Assembly: GCA_017449525.1 (NCBI GenBank) | Contig: JAFTFL010000018.1 | Location: 124,001-188,000 of the forward strand | DNA from: Bacteroidales bacterium | GTDB taxonomy: Bacteria; Bacteroidota; Bacteroidia; Bacteroidales; P3 | Direction of reading: 5' to 3' | Length of the DNA: 64,000 bases | In this document: positions 45,008 through 54,169 of the stretch, in pieces | How positions within the stretch are numbered: position 1 is the first letter of the stretch | Layout: every line of letters begins with the position of its first letter | The notes under the pieces: model-generated | Databases searched by the model: none | Told to the model about the DNA's origin: nothing | Seen by the model: the letters and a program-made list of their open reading frames with translations, nothing else | Position numbers and translations under genes: made by a program

Positions 45008-45997
45008 ATGGAGAACAGCAAGAAGAGTTTGTGGATAGGCTTGGGTGCAGTGATAGGCATCATAGTCATCGTAGGCATTATCGGTGTCATTGTGCTAAAG
45101 CCCGAGCCAGAGGTGCTTATGGGCGAGGTGGCCGCAGCCGAATACAGAGTATCTGGTAAGGTGCCTGGGCGAATTGTCAACATCTACGTAGAAGAGGGGC
45201 AGCATGTCAATGTAGGCGACACGTTGGTGTACATTCCCAGCCCCGAAGTGGATGCCAAGATGCAGCAGGCAAAAGCTGCACGGGCAGCCGCCACAGCACA
45301 GAGCAACAAGGCCAAAGCAGGGGCACGCAGCCAGACAATCACTGCTGCACGCGAGTTGTACAACAAGGCCAAAGCTGCCGAAGAAGTTTACAGCAAAAGT
45401 TACGAGCGCACCAAGGCACTATACGAGAAGAAGGTGATTAGCGCCCAGAAGATGGACGAGGTGGAGGCCAAGTACAAAGCAGCCGTGGCAGACTGCGCCG
45501 CCGCAAAGAGCCAGTACGAAATGGCATTGGAGGGTGCTCAGAATGAAGACAAGGCTGCAGCTGCTGCACTGGTGGCTCAAGCACAAGGTGCTATCAGCGA
45601 AGTTACGGCATACGAAGCCGAGCGCTACTTACTGAGTCCTGCCAACGGGGAAGTGGCTGAAATCTACCCAAAGAAGGGTGAGTTGGTGGGGCAGGGTTCG
45701 CCCGTGATGTCCATTGTGGACTTGGACGACGTGTGGTTCACCTTTAGCGTAAGAGAAGACTTGTTGCAGAACCTCACCGTTGGGAGTGAGGTGAAGGTGG
45801 TGATACCAGCATTGGGTGAGGCCACTTATCCTGCAAAGGTTACCTACATGAGAGCCATGGCTTCCTATGCAACATGGCGTGCCACCAAGAACACTGGTCA
45901 ATACGACGTGAAGAGTTTCGACCTCAAGATGAAGCCTCTTGTGGAAATTCCCAATTTGCGCCCAGGCATGACGGTGCTTATCGCGGAATACAAATAA
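45008..45997 (+). CDS. HlyD/YbhG-type membrane fusion protein
   Basis: The 329-residue protein has one N-terminal membrane anchor (about 9-32, LWIGLGAVIGIIVIVGIIGVI), a lipoyl-like half (VSGKVPGRIVNIYVEEGQHV), an alpha-hairpin of Ala/Lys/Glu-rich helices (about 75-190), and a second half (LLSPANGEVAEIYPKKGELV) with a beta-barrel. It would link the TolC protein to the inner-membrane permeases. Spacing is 75 bp to tolC and 46 bp to the permease gene. Confidence 0.92.
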   Translation: MENSKKSLWIGLGAVIGIIVIVGIIGVIVLKPEPEVLMGEVAAAEYRVSGKVPGRIVNIYVEEGQHVNVGDTLVYIPSPEVDAKMQQAKAARAAATAQSNKAKAGARSQTITAARELYNKAKAAEEVYSKSYERTKALYEKKVISAQKMDEVEAKYKAAVADCAAAKSQYEMALEGAQNEDKAAAAALVAQAQGAISEVTAYEAERYLLSPANGEVAEIYPKKGELVGQGSPVMSIVDLDDVWFTFSVREDLLQNLTVGSEVKVVIPALGEATYPAKVTYMRAMASYATWRATKNTGQYDVKSFDLKMKPLVEIPNLRPGMTVLIAEYK

Positions 45998-46043
45998 GGA
46001 TATACTACTATAATCAACGTCATTCTCCATTACGCAGCCCCTT

Positions 46044-47210
46044 ATGTTCCGGCCTTTCGCCTATAGTTTCCGTCGCGAGTTGCGTCGCATAGCGAAACAC
46101 CCATCGCACATGATTATACTCACCCTGGGCATCATCTTCTCGTATGTCTTCTTCTTGACGTTGATGGATGAGGGACAACCCGAGAACCTGCCTATCGGTG
46201 TAGTGGACATGGATGGTAGCTACTTATCAAGGAGACTATGTCATGAACTCGATGCAACGCAGGGTATTTCCATCAAGGCCGTATATAGCAGTCATCGCGA
46301 AGCACGCGAGGCTATGCAGCGCCAAGAGATATATGCCTTTGTTGAGATACCGCACGGTACCTACGCTGACCTACTCGACTTCAAGACGCCGCACCTTTCG
46401 ATGTATATCAACAACGCTTACCTACTGGCTGGTTCACTGAGTTGGAAAACACTGCTCACGATGAGCAATTTGGCCTCAGGTGCTGTACAACGTGAAATCC
46501 TGCGCAAACAGGGGTTCGACGAAGAGCGTATCATGGGACTAATCCAGCCCATCGTGGTCGATACACATCAGATAGGCAACCCCATGGCAAATTATCCCGC
46601 ATACTTGCTGACGACTATCTTGCCTGGCATCCTGGCTTTGCTGGTGCTACTAATGTCGATATACGCAGTCGGGGTAGAGCTGAAAGACCAGACCTCACGC
46701 GAATGGATAGCAGCATGCCAGGGCGACGTAACAGCCGCCGTACTTGGCAAACTAACTCCTTACACGCTCTGGTTCTCCTTTTTAGCCATAGTGGGCAACA
46801 TTGTATTATTCGTCTTCTTTCGCTTCCCAATTGAAGGGCCATTCTGGGTTCTACAGCTTGCCATTGTCGGGGTAGTAGTAGCCATGCAAGCCATCGGGGT
46901 GTTCTTGGTGGGCGTGCTTCCCGTGATGCGCGACGCCATCAGCATAGGAGCATTCTATGGCATTCTGGGCTTCTCCTTATCTGGTTTCACTTATCCAGTT
47001 ACCCACATGGGACCAGCATTGCAGGCCCTGTGCAACTTTTTCCCATTGCGACATTATTATATGATATATGTACACTCGGCCATGTTCAACAATACGCTCT
47101 CCCTATACTGGCCGCACGTATGCGCTATGGTAGCATTCCTGCTGTTGCCAGCCATTACGCATCGCAGACTTAGTCGGGCGTACAATCTCATGAACTATCC
47201 CCTCAAGTAG
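46044..47210 (+). CDS. ABC-2 type transporter permease (first)
   Basis: The protein has the PF12698-type layout: an N-terminal membrane segment (about 24-43, ILTLGIIFSYVFFLTLMDE), an external domain (about 45-180) containing LPIGVVDMDGSYLSRRL, and about five C-terminal membrane segments (from 190). It would form an exporter channel with the next gene's product. No ATPase is encoded in the operon. Gaps are 46 bp upstream and 20 bp downstream. Confidence 0.9.
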   Translation: MFRPFAYSFRRELRRIAKHPSHMIILTLGIIFSYVFFLTLMDEGQPENLPIGVVDMDGSYLSRRLCHELDATQGISIKAVYSSHREAREAMQRQEIYAFVEIPHGTYADLLDFKTPHLSMYINNAYLLAGSLSWKTLLTMSNLASGAVQREILRKQGFDEERIMGLIQPIVVDTHQIGNPMANYPAYLLTTILPGILALLVLLMSIYAVGVELKDQTSREWIAACQGDVTAAVLGKLTPYTLWFSFLAIVGNIVLFVFFRFPIEGPFWVLQLAIVGVVVAMQAIGVFLVGVLPVMRDAISIGAFYGILGFSLSGFTYPVTHMGPALQALCNFFPLRHYYMIYVHSAMFNNTLSLYWPHVCAMVAFLLLPAITHRRLSRAYNLMNYPLK

Positions 47211-47230
47211 ATTCCCCTTTTGTTGCAGGT

Positions 47231-48523
47231 ATGAACATACTTAAGAATATGGAGCAATCGCTCTCCGATATATGGCACGTCTTCTCGCTTGAGATGCGTC
47301 GCATCTTCACCGACAGCGGCGTGATACTGGTCTTCTTCGTAGCAGGCCTGGTCTACCCATTCCTCTTCAACCTTATCTACCAACAGGAGACAGTGCTCAA
47401 TGTGCCTGTAGCCATCGTAGACGATGCCCAATGCGACGAAAGTAAACGGTTTGCGCGCAAGCTCGACGCCACCCCAGAAATGGAAGTAGCCTATCGATGT
47501 AGCACTATGGCCGAAGCTGAATCATTGATGCGCCAACGCCGCATCAATGGCATAATCTACTTTCCTCGAGACTACGGCGAACGATTAGCACGCCTGGAGC
47601 AGGCCACCGTGGCCATCTACAGCGACATGAGCTCTTTTCTGTACTACAAGAGCGTGCTCACAGGGAGCAATATGGTGATGCTGGATGAAATGAAGCAGAT
47701 TCAGTTCAAGAGGTACTCTATGAAAGGTATAACAGGTGAGCGTGCAGCCGAGTTGGTTTCGCCCGTGCCCTACGATGACGTAAAACTCTTCATGCCTGGT
47801 GGTGGATTTACAAGTTTCTTGATACCTGCTCTACTCATTCTGGTCATCCATCAGACACTCTTTTTCGGCATCGGCATGCTTGGTGGTACAGCACGTGAAG
47901 ATAAGTTGGAGATTGAACTGATACCTGAACATCTGCGTGGGCGGAGCGTCCACAGGGTTATTATTGGCAGAGCGTTGGCCTACTATGTAGTCTATGCTGG
48001 CATTGTGGCCATTGACCTGTTCTTAGTTCCCTACCTATTCAGACTGCCCCAAGTGGGACGCGTGAGCGACATGTTGCTCTTCTTGCAACCATTCATGTTC
48101 GCAGCCATCTTCTTTGCCATGACCTTTGCCTCACTCCTCAAACATCGCGAGTCAGGCATTCTAACGATGGTCTTCTTCAGCATCATTCTACTGTTCCTAT
48201 CAGGCATGGCTTGGCCCCGAAGCAATATACCCGTGGTATGGCGTGTACTGAGCTATCTCTTCCCCTCGACCCATGGTATACAGGGCTTCATCCGAATTAG
48301 TACTTTAGGAGCAACATTACAAGAAGTTCGAGTGGAATACATTGGACTTTGTCTACAAACGGTATTCTACTTCATAACGGCCACATGGGCACAGCGCTAC
48401 ATCAATCGTTATCGCCCCATAGAGGAACGTATGGCCGAACGCCGCGACCACATCATGCAACGCTTAGCAGACCGACGCACAGCGCGCCAGTCAATGAACA
48501 GAACCAGCGTGTTGAAAAAATAG
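47231..48523 (+). CDS. ABC-2 type transporter permease (second)
   Basis: The 430-residue protein has the same layout as the gene before it: first segment about 30-52 (VILVFFVAGLVYPFLFNLIY), an external domain with VPVAIVDDAQCDESKRFAR, and C-terminal segments from about 195 (FLIPALLILVIHQTLFFGIG), with a basic cytoplasmic tail (RYRPIEERMAERRDHIMQR). The two permeases are probable paralogues forming a heterodimer. A promoter for the kinase gene lies just after its stop. Confidence 0.9.
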   Translation: MNILKNMEQSLSDIWHVFSLEMRRIFTDSGVILVFFVAGLVYPFLFNLIYQQETVLNVPVAIVDDAQCDESKRFARKLDATPEMEVAYRCSTMAEAESLMRQRRINGIIYFPRDYGERLARLEQATVAIYSDMSSFLYYKSVLTGSNMVMLDEMKQIQFKRYSMKGITGERAAELVSPVPYDDVKLFMPGGGFTSFLIPALLILVIHQTLFFGIGMLGGTAREDKLEIELIPEHLRGRSVHRVIIGRALAYYVVYAGIVAIDLFLVPYLFRLPQVGRVSDMLLFLQPFMFAAIFFAMTFASLLKHRESGILTMVFFSIILLFLSGMAWPRSNIPVVWRVLSYLFPSTHGIQGFIRISTLGATLQEVRVEYIGLCLQTVFYFITATWAQRYINRYRPIEERMAERRDHIMQRLADRRTARQSMNRTSVLKK

Positions 48524-48526
48524 TCG

Positions 48527-48534
48527 TACCTTTG
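48527..48534 (+). promoter_or_regulatory. Internal promoter for the LytS/LytTR pair
   Basis: TACCTTTG, within AGTCGTACCTTTGCACC, sits between the permease stop and the kinase ATG at 48546, only 11 bp from the ATG. Transcription would start at or just before the start codon. Confidence 0.72.
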
Positions 48535-48545
48535 CACCCTCAACC

Positions 48546-49664
48546 ATGCCGCATACGCGTACCGACCTTCCCATTCAAGGCATTGCCGAGCGCACTCGCA
48601 GACTGCTTTACCGACGACAAGAACAGCGTAAGCAGACACATCTCTTTACACATCGTACCGAGTTCATCTTGGCACTGGTTTTAGGTCTGATCTTTACCCT
48701 CTTTTTTACTGCCGCAGACCTGTTAGATGGCGACGGTCGCCTCACCACCTATCAACACCCCTGGCTCAACCTGGTGCTCAACATCCTACTCTTTTATCTT
48801 CTGTTTCTCTCTACCTTTAGTATATTTCGACACGACAACCGTAAGCTGATTTGGCGTTACGTCGTGGCAGTACTATCCAGCCTCGGTATTGTAGCCGCCT
48901 ATTACATCTTGTTCCGACTATTCCCAACACTTATCATGGGTGGTTCATTGAGTAGTATCAACAGCACCACACACCTCGTCTCTTTCGGCATTGAATGGCT
49001 CATCGTGATGCTTTTCTGTTGGCTTTTCTCCTCCCTCTCCTACCAAAACAAACTTATTATCGAGAAACAACAGCTCTCTGAGCAAAACGTGCGCATCCGA
49101 TTCGATACGCTTAAGACCCAACTGAGCCCACACTTTCTCTTCAACTCCCTCAATACACTCGATGGTCTTATCGGGCTCGACGACGTCAATGCTCATCGCT
49201 ATGTGCAGCAATTAGCCTCGACCTACCGCTACATCATGCAGAATCGCAAACTGGTAACCCTACGCGAAGAGTTAGAGTTCACCCAATCCTATATCTACAT
49301 GATGCACATCCGCTATGGCGACAACCTACAAGTCGACATGCAAATCGACAACGCCATGCTTGGCCTATACACAGTACCTATCAGCGTACAGCTTTTGGTT
49401 GAAAACGCTATCAAGCACAACGTGATTAGCAACAAACATCCGCTGACAATCTCCATCTGTACTGATTCCGACCACAACACCCTCAGCGTGAGCAATGCCA
49501 TCTACTCCAAGCAGGAACGTCCCGAAGGAGAGGGATTAGGACTGCTTAGCCTTTGCGAACGCTTTCAGTTGGCCGCCGCCCGCGATGTTGACATAAGTTC
49601 TTCCGACAACCTCTTCCGCGTAACCATCCCCCTTTTGGACGAACCACCCACCAACCTTACATAA
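48546..49664 (+). CDS. LytS/YehU-type sensor histidine kinase
   Basis: The 372-residue kinase has four membrane segments in the first 160 residues (FILALVLGLIFTLFFTAADLL first), a short coiled coil, then the His_kinase family motif TLKTQLSPHFLFNSLNTLDG with the phospho-His, and an ATPase end (LLVENAIKHNVIS, GLGLLSLCERF). It phosphorylates the LytTR regulator encoded 12 bp downstream. The pair is in register with the exporter operon and probably controls it. Confidence 0.92.
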   Translation: MPHTRTDLPIQGIAERTRRLLYRRQEQRKQTHLFTHRTEFILALVLGLIFTLFFTAADLLDGDGRLTTYQHPWLNLVLNILLFYLLFLSTFSIFRHDNRKLIWRYVVAVLSSLGIVAAYYILFRLFPTLIMGGSLSSINSTTHLVSFGIEWLIVMLFCWLFSSLSYQNKLIIEKQQLSEQNVRIRFDTLKTQLSPHFLFNSLNTLDGLIGLDDVNAHRYVQQLASTYRYIMQNRKLVTLREELEFTQSYIYMMHIRYGDNLQVDMQIDNAMLGLYTVPISVQLLVENAIKHNVISNKHPLTISICTDSDHNTLSVSNAIYSKQERPEGEGLGLLSLCERFQLAAARDVDISSSDNLFRVTIPLLDEPPTNLT

Positions 49665-49676
49665 TCCTTTCCAATC

Positions 49677-50453
49677 ATGAAGCAAGCACTAATCATTGAA
49701 GACGAGGCCATAGCCGCTCTAAACCTCACCCGTCTGCTCGCTGAAGTTGCACCCGACATCGAAATATGTGAGACACTGCAGAGCATCGAGGAGACCATCG
49801 ACTGGTTTGCCGTTCACTCCGAACCCGACATCGTCTTTATGGACATCCACCTTGCCGACGGCTTGTCCTTCCGCATCTTTGAGCATATCACCATTCACTG
49901 CCCGATAGTCTTCACCACTGCCTACGACCAGTACGCCCTCGACGCGTTCGAAGTGAATAGCATTGACTACTTGCTCAAGCCCATCAGTGCCGACAAACTG
50001 AGGCACGCCCTCAACAAGTGGGAAACTTTTTCTCCTCTGCACGAGAACGAAGCAGCCATCAGTCAAGAAACTATGCAGCAACTGCTGCAAACCATGCAAC
50101 ATTCACACCGACAGTACCAGTCCCACTTTCTGGTACCCATGGGCGAGAAGCTTCAACCCCTCCCTGTGGCCGACATTGCCTATATTCATCTTGATGCCAA
50201 GATAGCCCAAGCTTGTACCCTCAACGACCAGCACTACTTCATTGACAAACCTCTTGACACATTAATGGAGTTGCTCAACCCCGACCTTTTCTTCCGCGCC
50301 AATCGACAGTTCATCATAGCGCATAGTGCTATCAAGTACATATCGACGCGCTTAGGCAGTAAACTCGGGGTAACACTCGTTATTTCCACCCCAGAGCCTA
50401 TCATCATCAGCAAGGCTCGCGCTACGGAATTCAAGCAGTGGTTCACCCACTAA
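49677..50453 (+). CDS. LytTR family response regulator
   Basis: The 258-residue regulator has a receiver domain (ALIIEDEAIAALNLTRLLAE; phospho-Asp in PDIVFMDIHLADG; CPIVFTTAYDQYALDAFEVN; DYLLKPIS) and a C-terminal LytTR DNA-binding domain (about 150-258, FLVPMGEKLQPLPVADIAYIH and FFRANRQFIIAHSAIKYIS). It probably acts with the LytS-type kinase on promoters of the exporter or neighbouring genes. Confidence 0.94.
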   Translation: MKQALIIEDEAIAALNLTRLLAEVAPDIEICETLQSIEETIDWFAVHSEPDIVFMDIHLADGLSFRIFEHITIHCPIVFTTAYDQYALDAFEVNSIDYLLKPISADKLRHALNKWETFSPLHENEAAISQETMQQLLQTMQHSHRQYQSHFLVPMGEKLQPLPVADIAYIHLDAKIAQACTLNDQHYFIDKPLDTLMELLNPDLFFRANRQFIIAHSAIKYISTRLGSKLGVTLVISTPEPIIISKARATEFKQWFTH

Positions 50454-50570
50454 TCCTCCGCTATCTACTCCTGCGCACAACACCACATCTTCTTTCTTTG
50501 CATTGTCCACCCCACTCATGTCCGCTGGACTGTAGAAAATGCAGTTCAATGCGGATTCATATATTTTTCT

Positions 50571-50578
50571 TACCTTTG
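50571..50578 (+). promoter_or_regulatory. -7 promoter box for the barrel-like lipoprotein gene
   Basis: TACCTTTG, within TCTTACCTTTGCATTG, lies 34 bp before the start at 50612, giving the gene a promoter separate from the two-component pair. Confidence 0.72.
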
Positions 50579-50611
50579 CATTGACAACTTAGCCTGAAAG
50601 GAGGCATCATC

Positions 50612-51352
50612 ATGAACCAGCGTATCTTCTCTCTCGGGTCGTCGACTCTGATGCTACTGTGTAGCTTGATGCTATTTGCTGCGTGCACCGTCTACAACCC
50701 AACAGCCAGCGAACTGCCACTGCTTCGCGAAAAGGGCGAATGGCGTGCTGACGGTGGGATGATTTTGTCCGACAACTTTGAGCCAGCCCTTACTTTGGGT
50801 GCATCCTATGCCCCGTGGAATCATGTAGCATTCCAAGTATCCGCAGCCACCAATATGGCAGACAAAGCCACCGAACACCAGAACTTTGGCCTCTTTGCCG
50901 TTGGCACCTTTCTCCCCTATGCCCAACGTTCCGTCTTAGAACTCTACGCCGGCATCATCCACGGCTACGGAGCCGCTCACAGCAATCTCTATGTTTCCAA
51001 ACCCGACGAAGGTTGGCTCAGAGCCACCTACAACCTGCCATACCTACAGGCTAACTGGGGCATTGTAGGTCTTGGAGCCTTCGATTTGGGCATCGGCTTG
51101 CGTACTGGTCGCCTGTTCAACTCCGCCGAAGAATACTGCTACTTCGCAGGCCATAAGTCCGACGACGGACTGCGACAGTACGAAGAACGCCTGTGGATTA
51201 TCGAGCCCACTGCCATGATGCGAGTTGGCGGAGAGCACGTCAAGTTCAGCCTTCGCCTTGGCTATAGCCACATTAACGGCACGCTGGGTAGCGACCGCCA
51301 CTTCCCATACGCCAGCTTCTCACTGGCCGCAGGCGTGTCGCTCCACTTCTAA
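50612..51352 (+). CDS. Lipoprotein-signal outer-membrane protein, beta-strand rich
   Basis: The 246-residue protein has a lipoprotein signal (LLCSLMLFAACTVYNP) and a strand-rich body with regular alternation of hydrophobic residues (LTLGASYAPWNHVAFQVSA, SVLELYAGIIHGYG, VKFSLRLGYSHING), ending FSLAAGVSLHF with a terminal Phe as in barrels. The combination of lipid anchor and barrel-like body is unusual but known in Bacteroidota. No named family is recognised. It shares a bidirectional terminator with rimO. Confidence 0.85.
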   Translation: MNQRIFSLGSSTLMLLCSLMLFAACTVYNPTASELPLLREKGEWRADGGMILSDNFEPALTLGASYAPWNHVAFQVSAATNMADKATEHQNFGLFAVGTFLPYAQRSVLELYAGIIHGYGAAHSNLYVSKPDEGWLRATYNLPYLQANWGIVGLGAFDLGIGLRTGRLFNSAEEYCYFAGHKSDDGLRQYEERLWIIEPTAMMRVGGEHVKFSLRLGYSHINGTLGSDRHFPYASFSLAAGVSLHF

Positions 51353-51400
51353 TGACATCACTCCGCATTGCACAAGACCCCCTTCACCAACCACAATACC

Positions 51401-51439
51401 AAAGGGGCTGCCGACTGGATGAGTCGGGCAGCCCCTTTG
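51401..51439. terminator. Bidirectional terminator between converging genes
   Basis: AAAGGGGCTGCC and GGGCAGCCCCTTT pair around a 13-nt loop, with A/T runs on both sides, between the barrel-like lipoprotein gene and rimO. Confidence 0.9.
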
Positions 51440-51466
51440 TCTATCGCGTAATCTTTCGTTCTTCCT

Positions 51467-52753
51467 CTACTCCACCACTCCTTCAAGGTCGTGTTCCCAT
51501 GCCGTTGCAATGCGCACATCGTAGAACTGCCCCACCTCCAACGGCGTCGCGGAACGCACCACCACTTCGTTGTCCACTTCTGGGGAGTCAAACTCGGTGC
51601 GTCCTACCCAATGGTCATCTTCCTCTTCATCGATGAGCACACGCATCGTCTGCCCAACCAGTGCCTCGTTCTGTTCTAGTGCTATACGCTCTTGTAGCTC
51701 CATCAGTTCATCTATACGTTGCTGCTTCACCTGCTGTGGCACGGGGTCTCCCAGACTTTCGGCTGGAGTGCCTTCTTCTGGCGAGTATGCAAACACGCCC
51801 ATACGTTCAAATCTCGCTTGACACACAAACTGCTTCAGTTCTTCAAACTCGCGGTCGGTCTCGCCTGGATAGCCTACTATAAAAGTGGTGCGCAGTGCCA
51901 CCCCAGGTATTCTTTCGCGCAACGTGTCCACCAGTCGGCGCGTAGCATCACTGTCCATACCCCGCTGCATTGAGGCTAAGATGGGTGTGCTGATGTGTTG
52001 GAGCGGCATATCTATATAGCGGCAGATGTTCGGGTGTTGACTCATTACCTCAAGGAGGTTCATTGGAAAATCCGTTGGATAAGTGTAATGAAGCCTAATC
52101 CATTCGGCTTCGCTCTGCTCTGCCAACTGCTGCATGAGTTGTGCTATGCGACTTTGCCCACCCCAATCGCGTCCATAGAACGTCGTATCCTGGGCTATAA
52201 CGAGCAGTTCCTTCACGCCTCCTGCCACCAACTCGTGCGCTTCCGACACCAGTTCCCTTTCTGTTCGCGACACATAGTGTCCGCGTATCGACGGTATGGC
52301 GCAGTACGCGCAACGCCGGTTGCAACCCTCGGCAATCTTCAGATATGCATAATGTGGACGCGTACTCAACAGCCGAGCTCCTTCAAAATTAGAGACCGAC
52401 TGCTGCGTCAGCAGTTGAACCAATTCGCCCCACTGGTGCGTTCCGTAAAAAGCATCTATTTCGGGAATCTCGGCCGCAAGTTCCTTACGATACCGCTCGA
52501 TGAGGCACCCCACCGCTATCAGTCGGCGAGGCTTGCGTCCGCGCTGCTTGATAGCAGCCTGTTGCAGCAGTACATTGACGGATTCCTCTTTCGCATCGCC
52601 GATAAATCCACAAGTGTTGACTATCGTAACATCACAATCCGTCTGCTCCCTGTCGAAGTATACCTGTATGCCAGCCCTACGCAGGTGTCCTGCCACATGC
52701 TCCGAGTCGACCACATTTTTAGAACACCCCAGCGTAATAACATTTACTTTCAT
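51467..52753 (-). CDS. rimO: Ribosomal protein S12 methylthiotransferase RimO
   Basis: RimO adds a methylthio group to Asp89 of S12. The 428 residues have the N-terminal MTTase domain (VITLGCSKNVVDSEHVAGHL, IVNTCGFIGDAKEESVNVL), the radical SAM motif CNRRCAYCAIPSIRGHYVSR, the family stretch IRLHYTYPTDFP, and a C-terminal TRAM domain. The start overlaps the end of ftsY by 4 bp (ATGA). Confidence 0.96.
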   Translation of the reverse strand: MKVNVITLGCSKNVVDSEHVAGHLRRAGIQVYFDREQTDCDVTIVNTCGFIGDAKEESVNVLLQQAAIKQRGRKPRRLIAVGCLIERYRKELAAEIPEIDAFYGTHQWGELVQLLTQQSVSNFEGARLLSTRPHYAYLKIAEGCNRRCAYCAIPSIRGHYVSRTERELVSEAHELVAGGVKELLVIAQDTTFYGRDWGGQSRIAQLMQQLAEQSEAEWIRLHYTYPTDFPMNLLEVMSQHPNICRYIDMPLQHISTPILASMQRGMDSDATRRLVDTLRERIPGVALRTTFIVGYPGETDREFEELKQFVCQARFERMGVFAYSPEEGTPAESLGDPVPQQVKQQRIDELMELQERIALEQNEALVGQTMRVLIDEEEDDHWVGRTEFDSPEVDNEVVVRSATPLEVGQFYDVRIATAWEHDLEGVVE

Positions 52754-53703
52754 TGCTCAAACAAACTGTCTACAAAAGCTTCAGCATCGAACACCTGGAG
52801 GTCTGTCATCTGCTCGCCCAAACCGATATACCGAACAGGTATATTGAACTCGTCGCTGATACCGATGATGACACCGCCTTTGGCCGTACCGTCAAGTTTG
52901 GTCAGCGCCAACGCGTTCACATCAGTAGCCGACACAAACTGCCGAGCCTGCTCCACAGCATTCTGCCCTGTGCTTGCATCCAGCACCAGCAGTACCTCGT
53001 GCGGCGCGTCGGGCAGGAGTTTCTTCATCACCTTCTTAACTTTGGTCAGCTCATTCATGAGCCCCACCTTATTATGTAGACGACCTGCGGTATCAATGAG
53101 TACCACGTCGGCCTTTTTTGCCAACGCCGATTGCAGTGTATCGTACGCCACCGAGGCTGGGTCGGCGTTCATGCCCTGTTGCACAATGGGTACACCCACC
53201 CGCTCCGACCAAATCTGCAACTGCTCCACTGCCGCAGCGCGGAACGTATCCGCAGCCCCGAGCATCACACTTTTCCCCGCCTGTTTAAACTGGTAGGCCA
53301 ACTTGCCTATTGTGGTGGTTTTCCCTACACCATTCACACCCACCACCAGAATCACATAGGGCTGCGCCGGCAGGGGCGACGAGAAATCTGCAAACGGAGT
53401 CGTGTCATGCCTGCTCAGCAGCGCAGTAATCTCCGACCTCAGAATGGAGTTCAACTCCGAAGTACTCATATAACGGTCGCGCTTCACTCGGTCCTCAATA
53501 CTGCGAATAATCTTCAGCGTCGTCTCCACTCCCACATCCGAAGAGATGAGCATCTCCTCCAAATTGTCCAGCACATCGGCATCGACGGTGGACTTACCGA
53601 GGATGGTTTTCGAAAGCTTTGTGAAGAAATTCTCCTTTGTCTTGGCCAAGCCCTTGTCGAGCGTTGCCTTTTTCTCTCTGCTGAATATGGAAAAGAGACC
53701 CAT
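52750..53703 (-). CDS. ftsY: Signal recognition particle receptor FtsY
   Basis: FtsY is the membrane-docking GTPase for SRP-ribosome complexes. The 317-residue form has a short N-terminal region and the NG domain: VVGVNGVGKTTTIGKLAY (G1), DTFRAAAVEQLQ (G2 area), VVLIDTAGRLH (G3), LTKLDGTAKGGV (G4) and FVDSLFEQ at the end. It lacks a long acidic A domain, as in many Bacteroidota. It heads a two-gene unit with rimO. Confidence 0.97.
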   Translation of the reverse strand: MGLFSIFSREKKATLDKGLAKTKENFFTKLSKTILGKSTVDADVLDNLEEMLISSDVGVETTLKIIRSIEDRVKRDRYMSTSELNSILRSEITALLSRHDTTPFADFSSPLPAQPYVILVVGVNGVGKTTTIGKLAYQFKQAGKSVMLGAADTFRAAAVEQLQIWSERVGVPIVQQGMNADPASVAYDTLQSALAKKADVVLIDTAGRLHNKVGLMNELTKVKKVMKKLLPDAPHEVLLVLDASTGQNAVEQARQFVSATDVNALALTKLDGTAKGGVIIGISDEFNIPVRYIGLGEQMTDLQVFDAEAFVDSLFEQ

Positions 53704-54169
53704 GTGTGTACCGTGTTATAGCGTTGCAAATGTAAATGCAAAGTTACGAAACTTTTTCGTATCAGTCGCTTGATTTTCGCCTCTTTCGCGCTTCATCAGC
53801 CACTGCTTTTGCCCACTCTGCACCACCTGCCGTACTTCTTATTCCAGTCCATATTTCCTCTGTTCACCCCGCGTCCTTGCGCTTCAGTCGACAAAATCTT
53901 CTTCAGAATTAACATTTTATAGTGCCATTTTGTCATACACCATACAACATACATAAATCTACTTATCAACTATTTAAAACTATTCCTCAAAACAAGTGAA
54001 TTAACCAAACCGAACAAAAACTGCTATTTTGACACTACAATATTTTCATTTTCGTACTTGGCACAACAGTTGCATGTTCCTCCATCGAAAGCTTCACCCA
54101 CTGAGAGAGCGAAGCAAAGAGAACAACAAAACATAAAAATATAACCAAACAAAATAGGAGATTCAAACC
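53704..54169. other. Divergent spacer between ftsY and hsp20
   Basis: A minus-strand box TAACTTTG at 53739-53746 serves ftsY. Towards hsp20 the sequence is AT-rich with a good ribosome-binding site (AGGAG, 54156-54160), but no TANNTTTG box and no CIRCE-like inverted repeat was found. Confidence 0.5.
53739..53746 (-). promoter_or_regulatory. -7 promoter box for ftsY-rimO
   Basis: TAACTTTG on the minus strand matches TANNTTTG about 36 bp before the ftsY start. Confidence 0.65.

Noticed and set aside
53704..54169. CIRCE or sigma-32-type heat-shock control element before hsp20
   Set aside because: No matching inverted repeat or -35/-10 pair was seen in the spacer.
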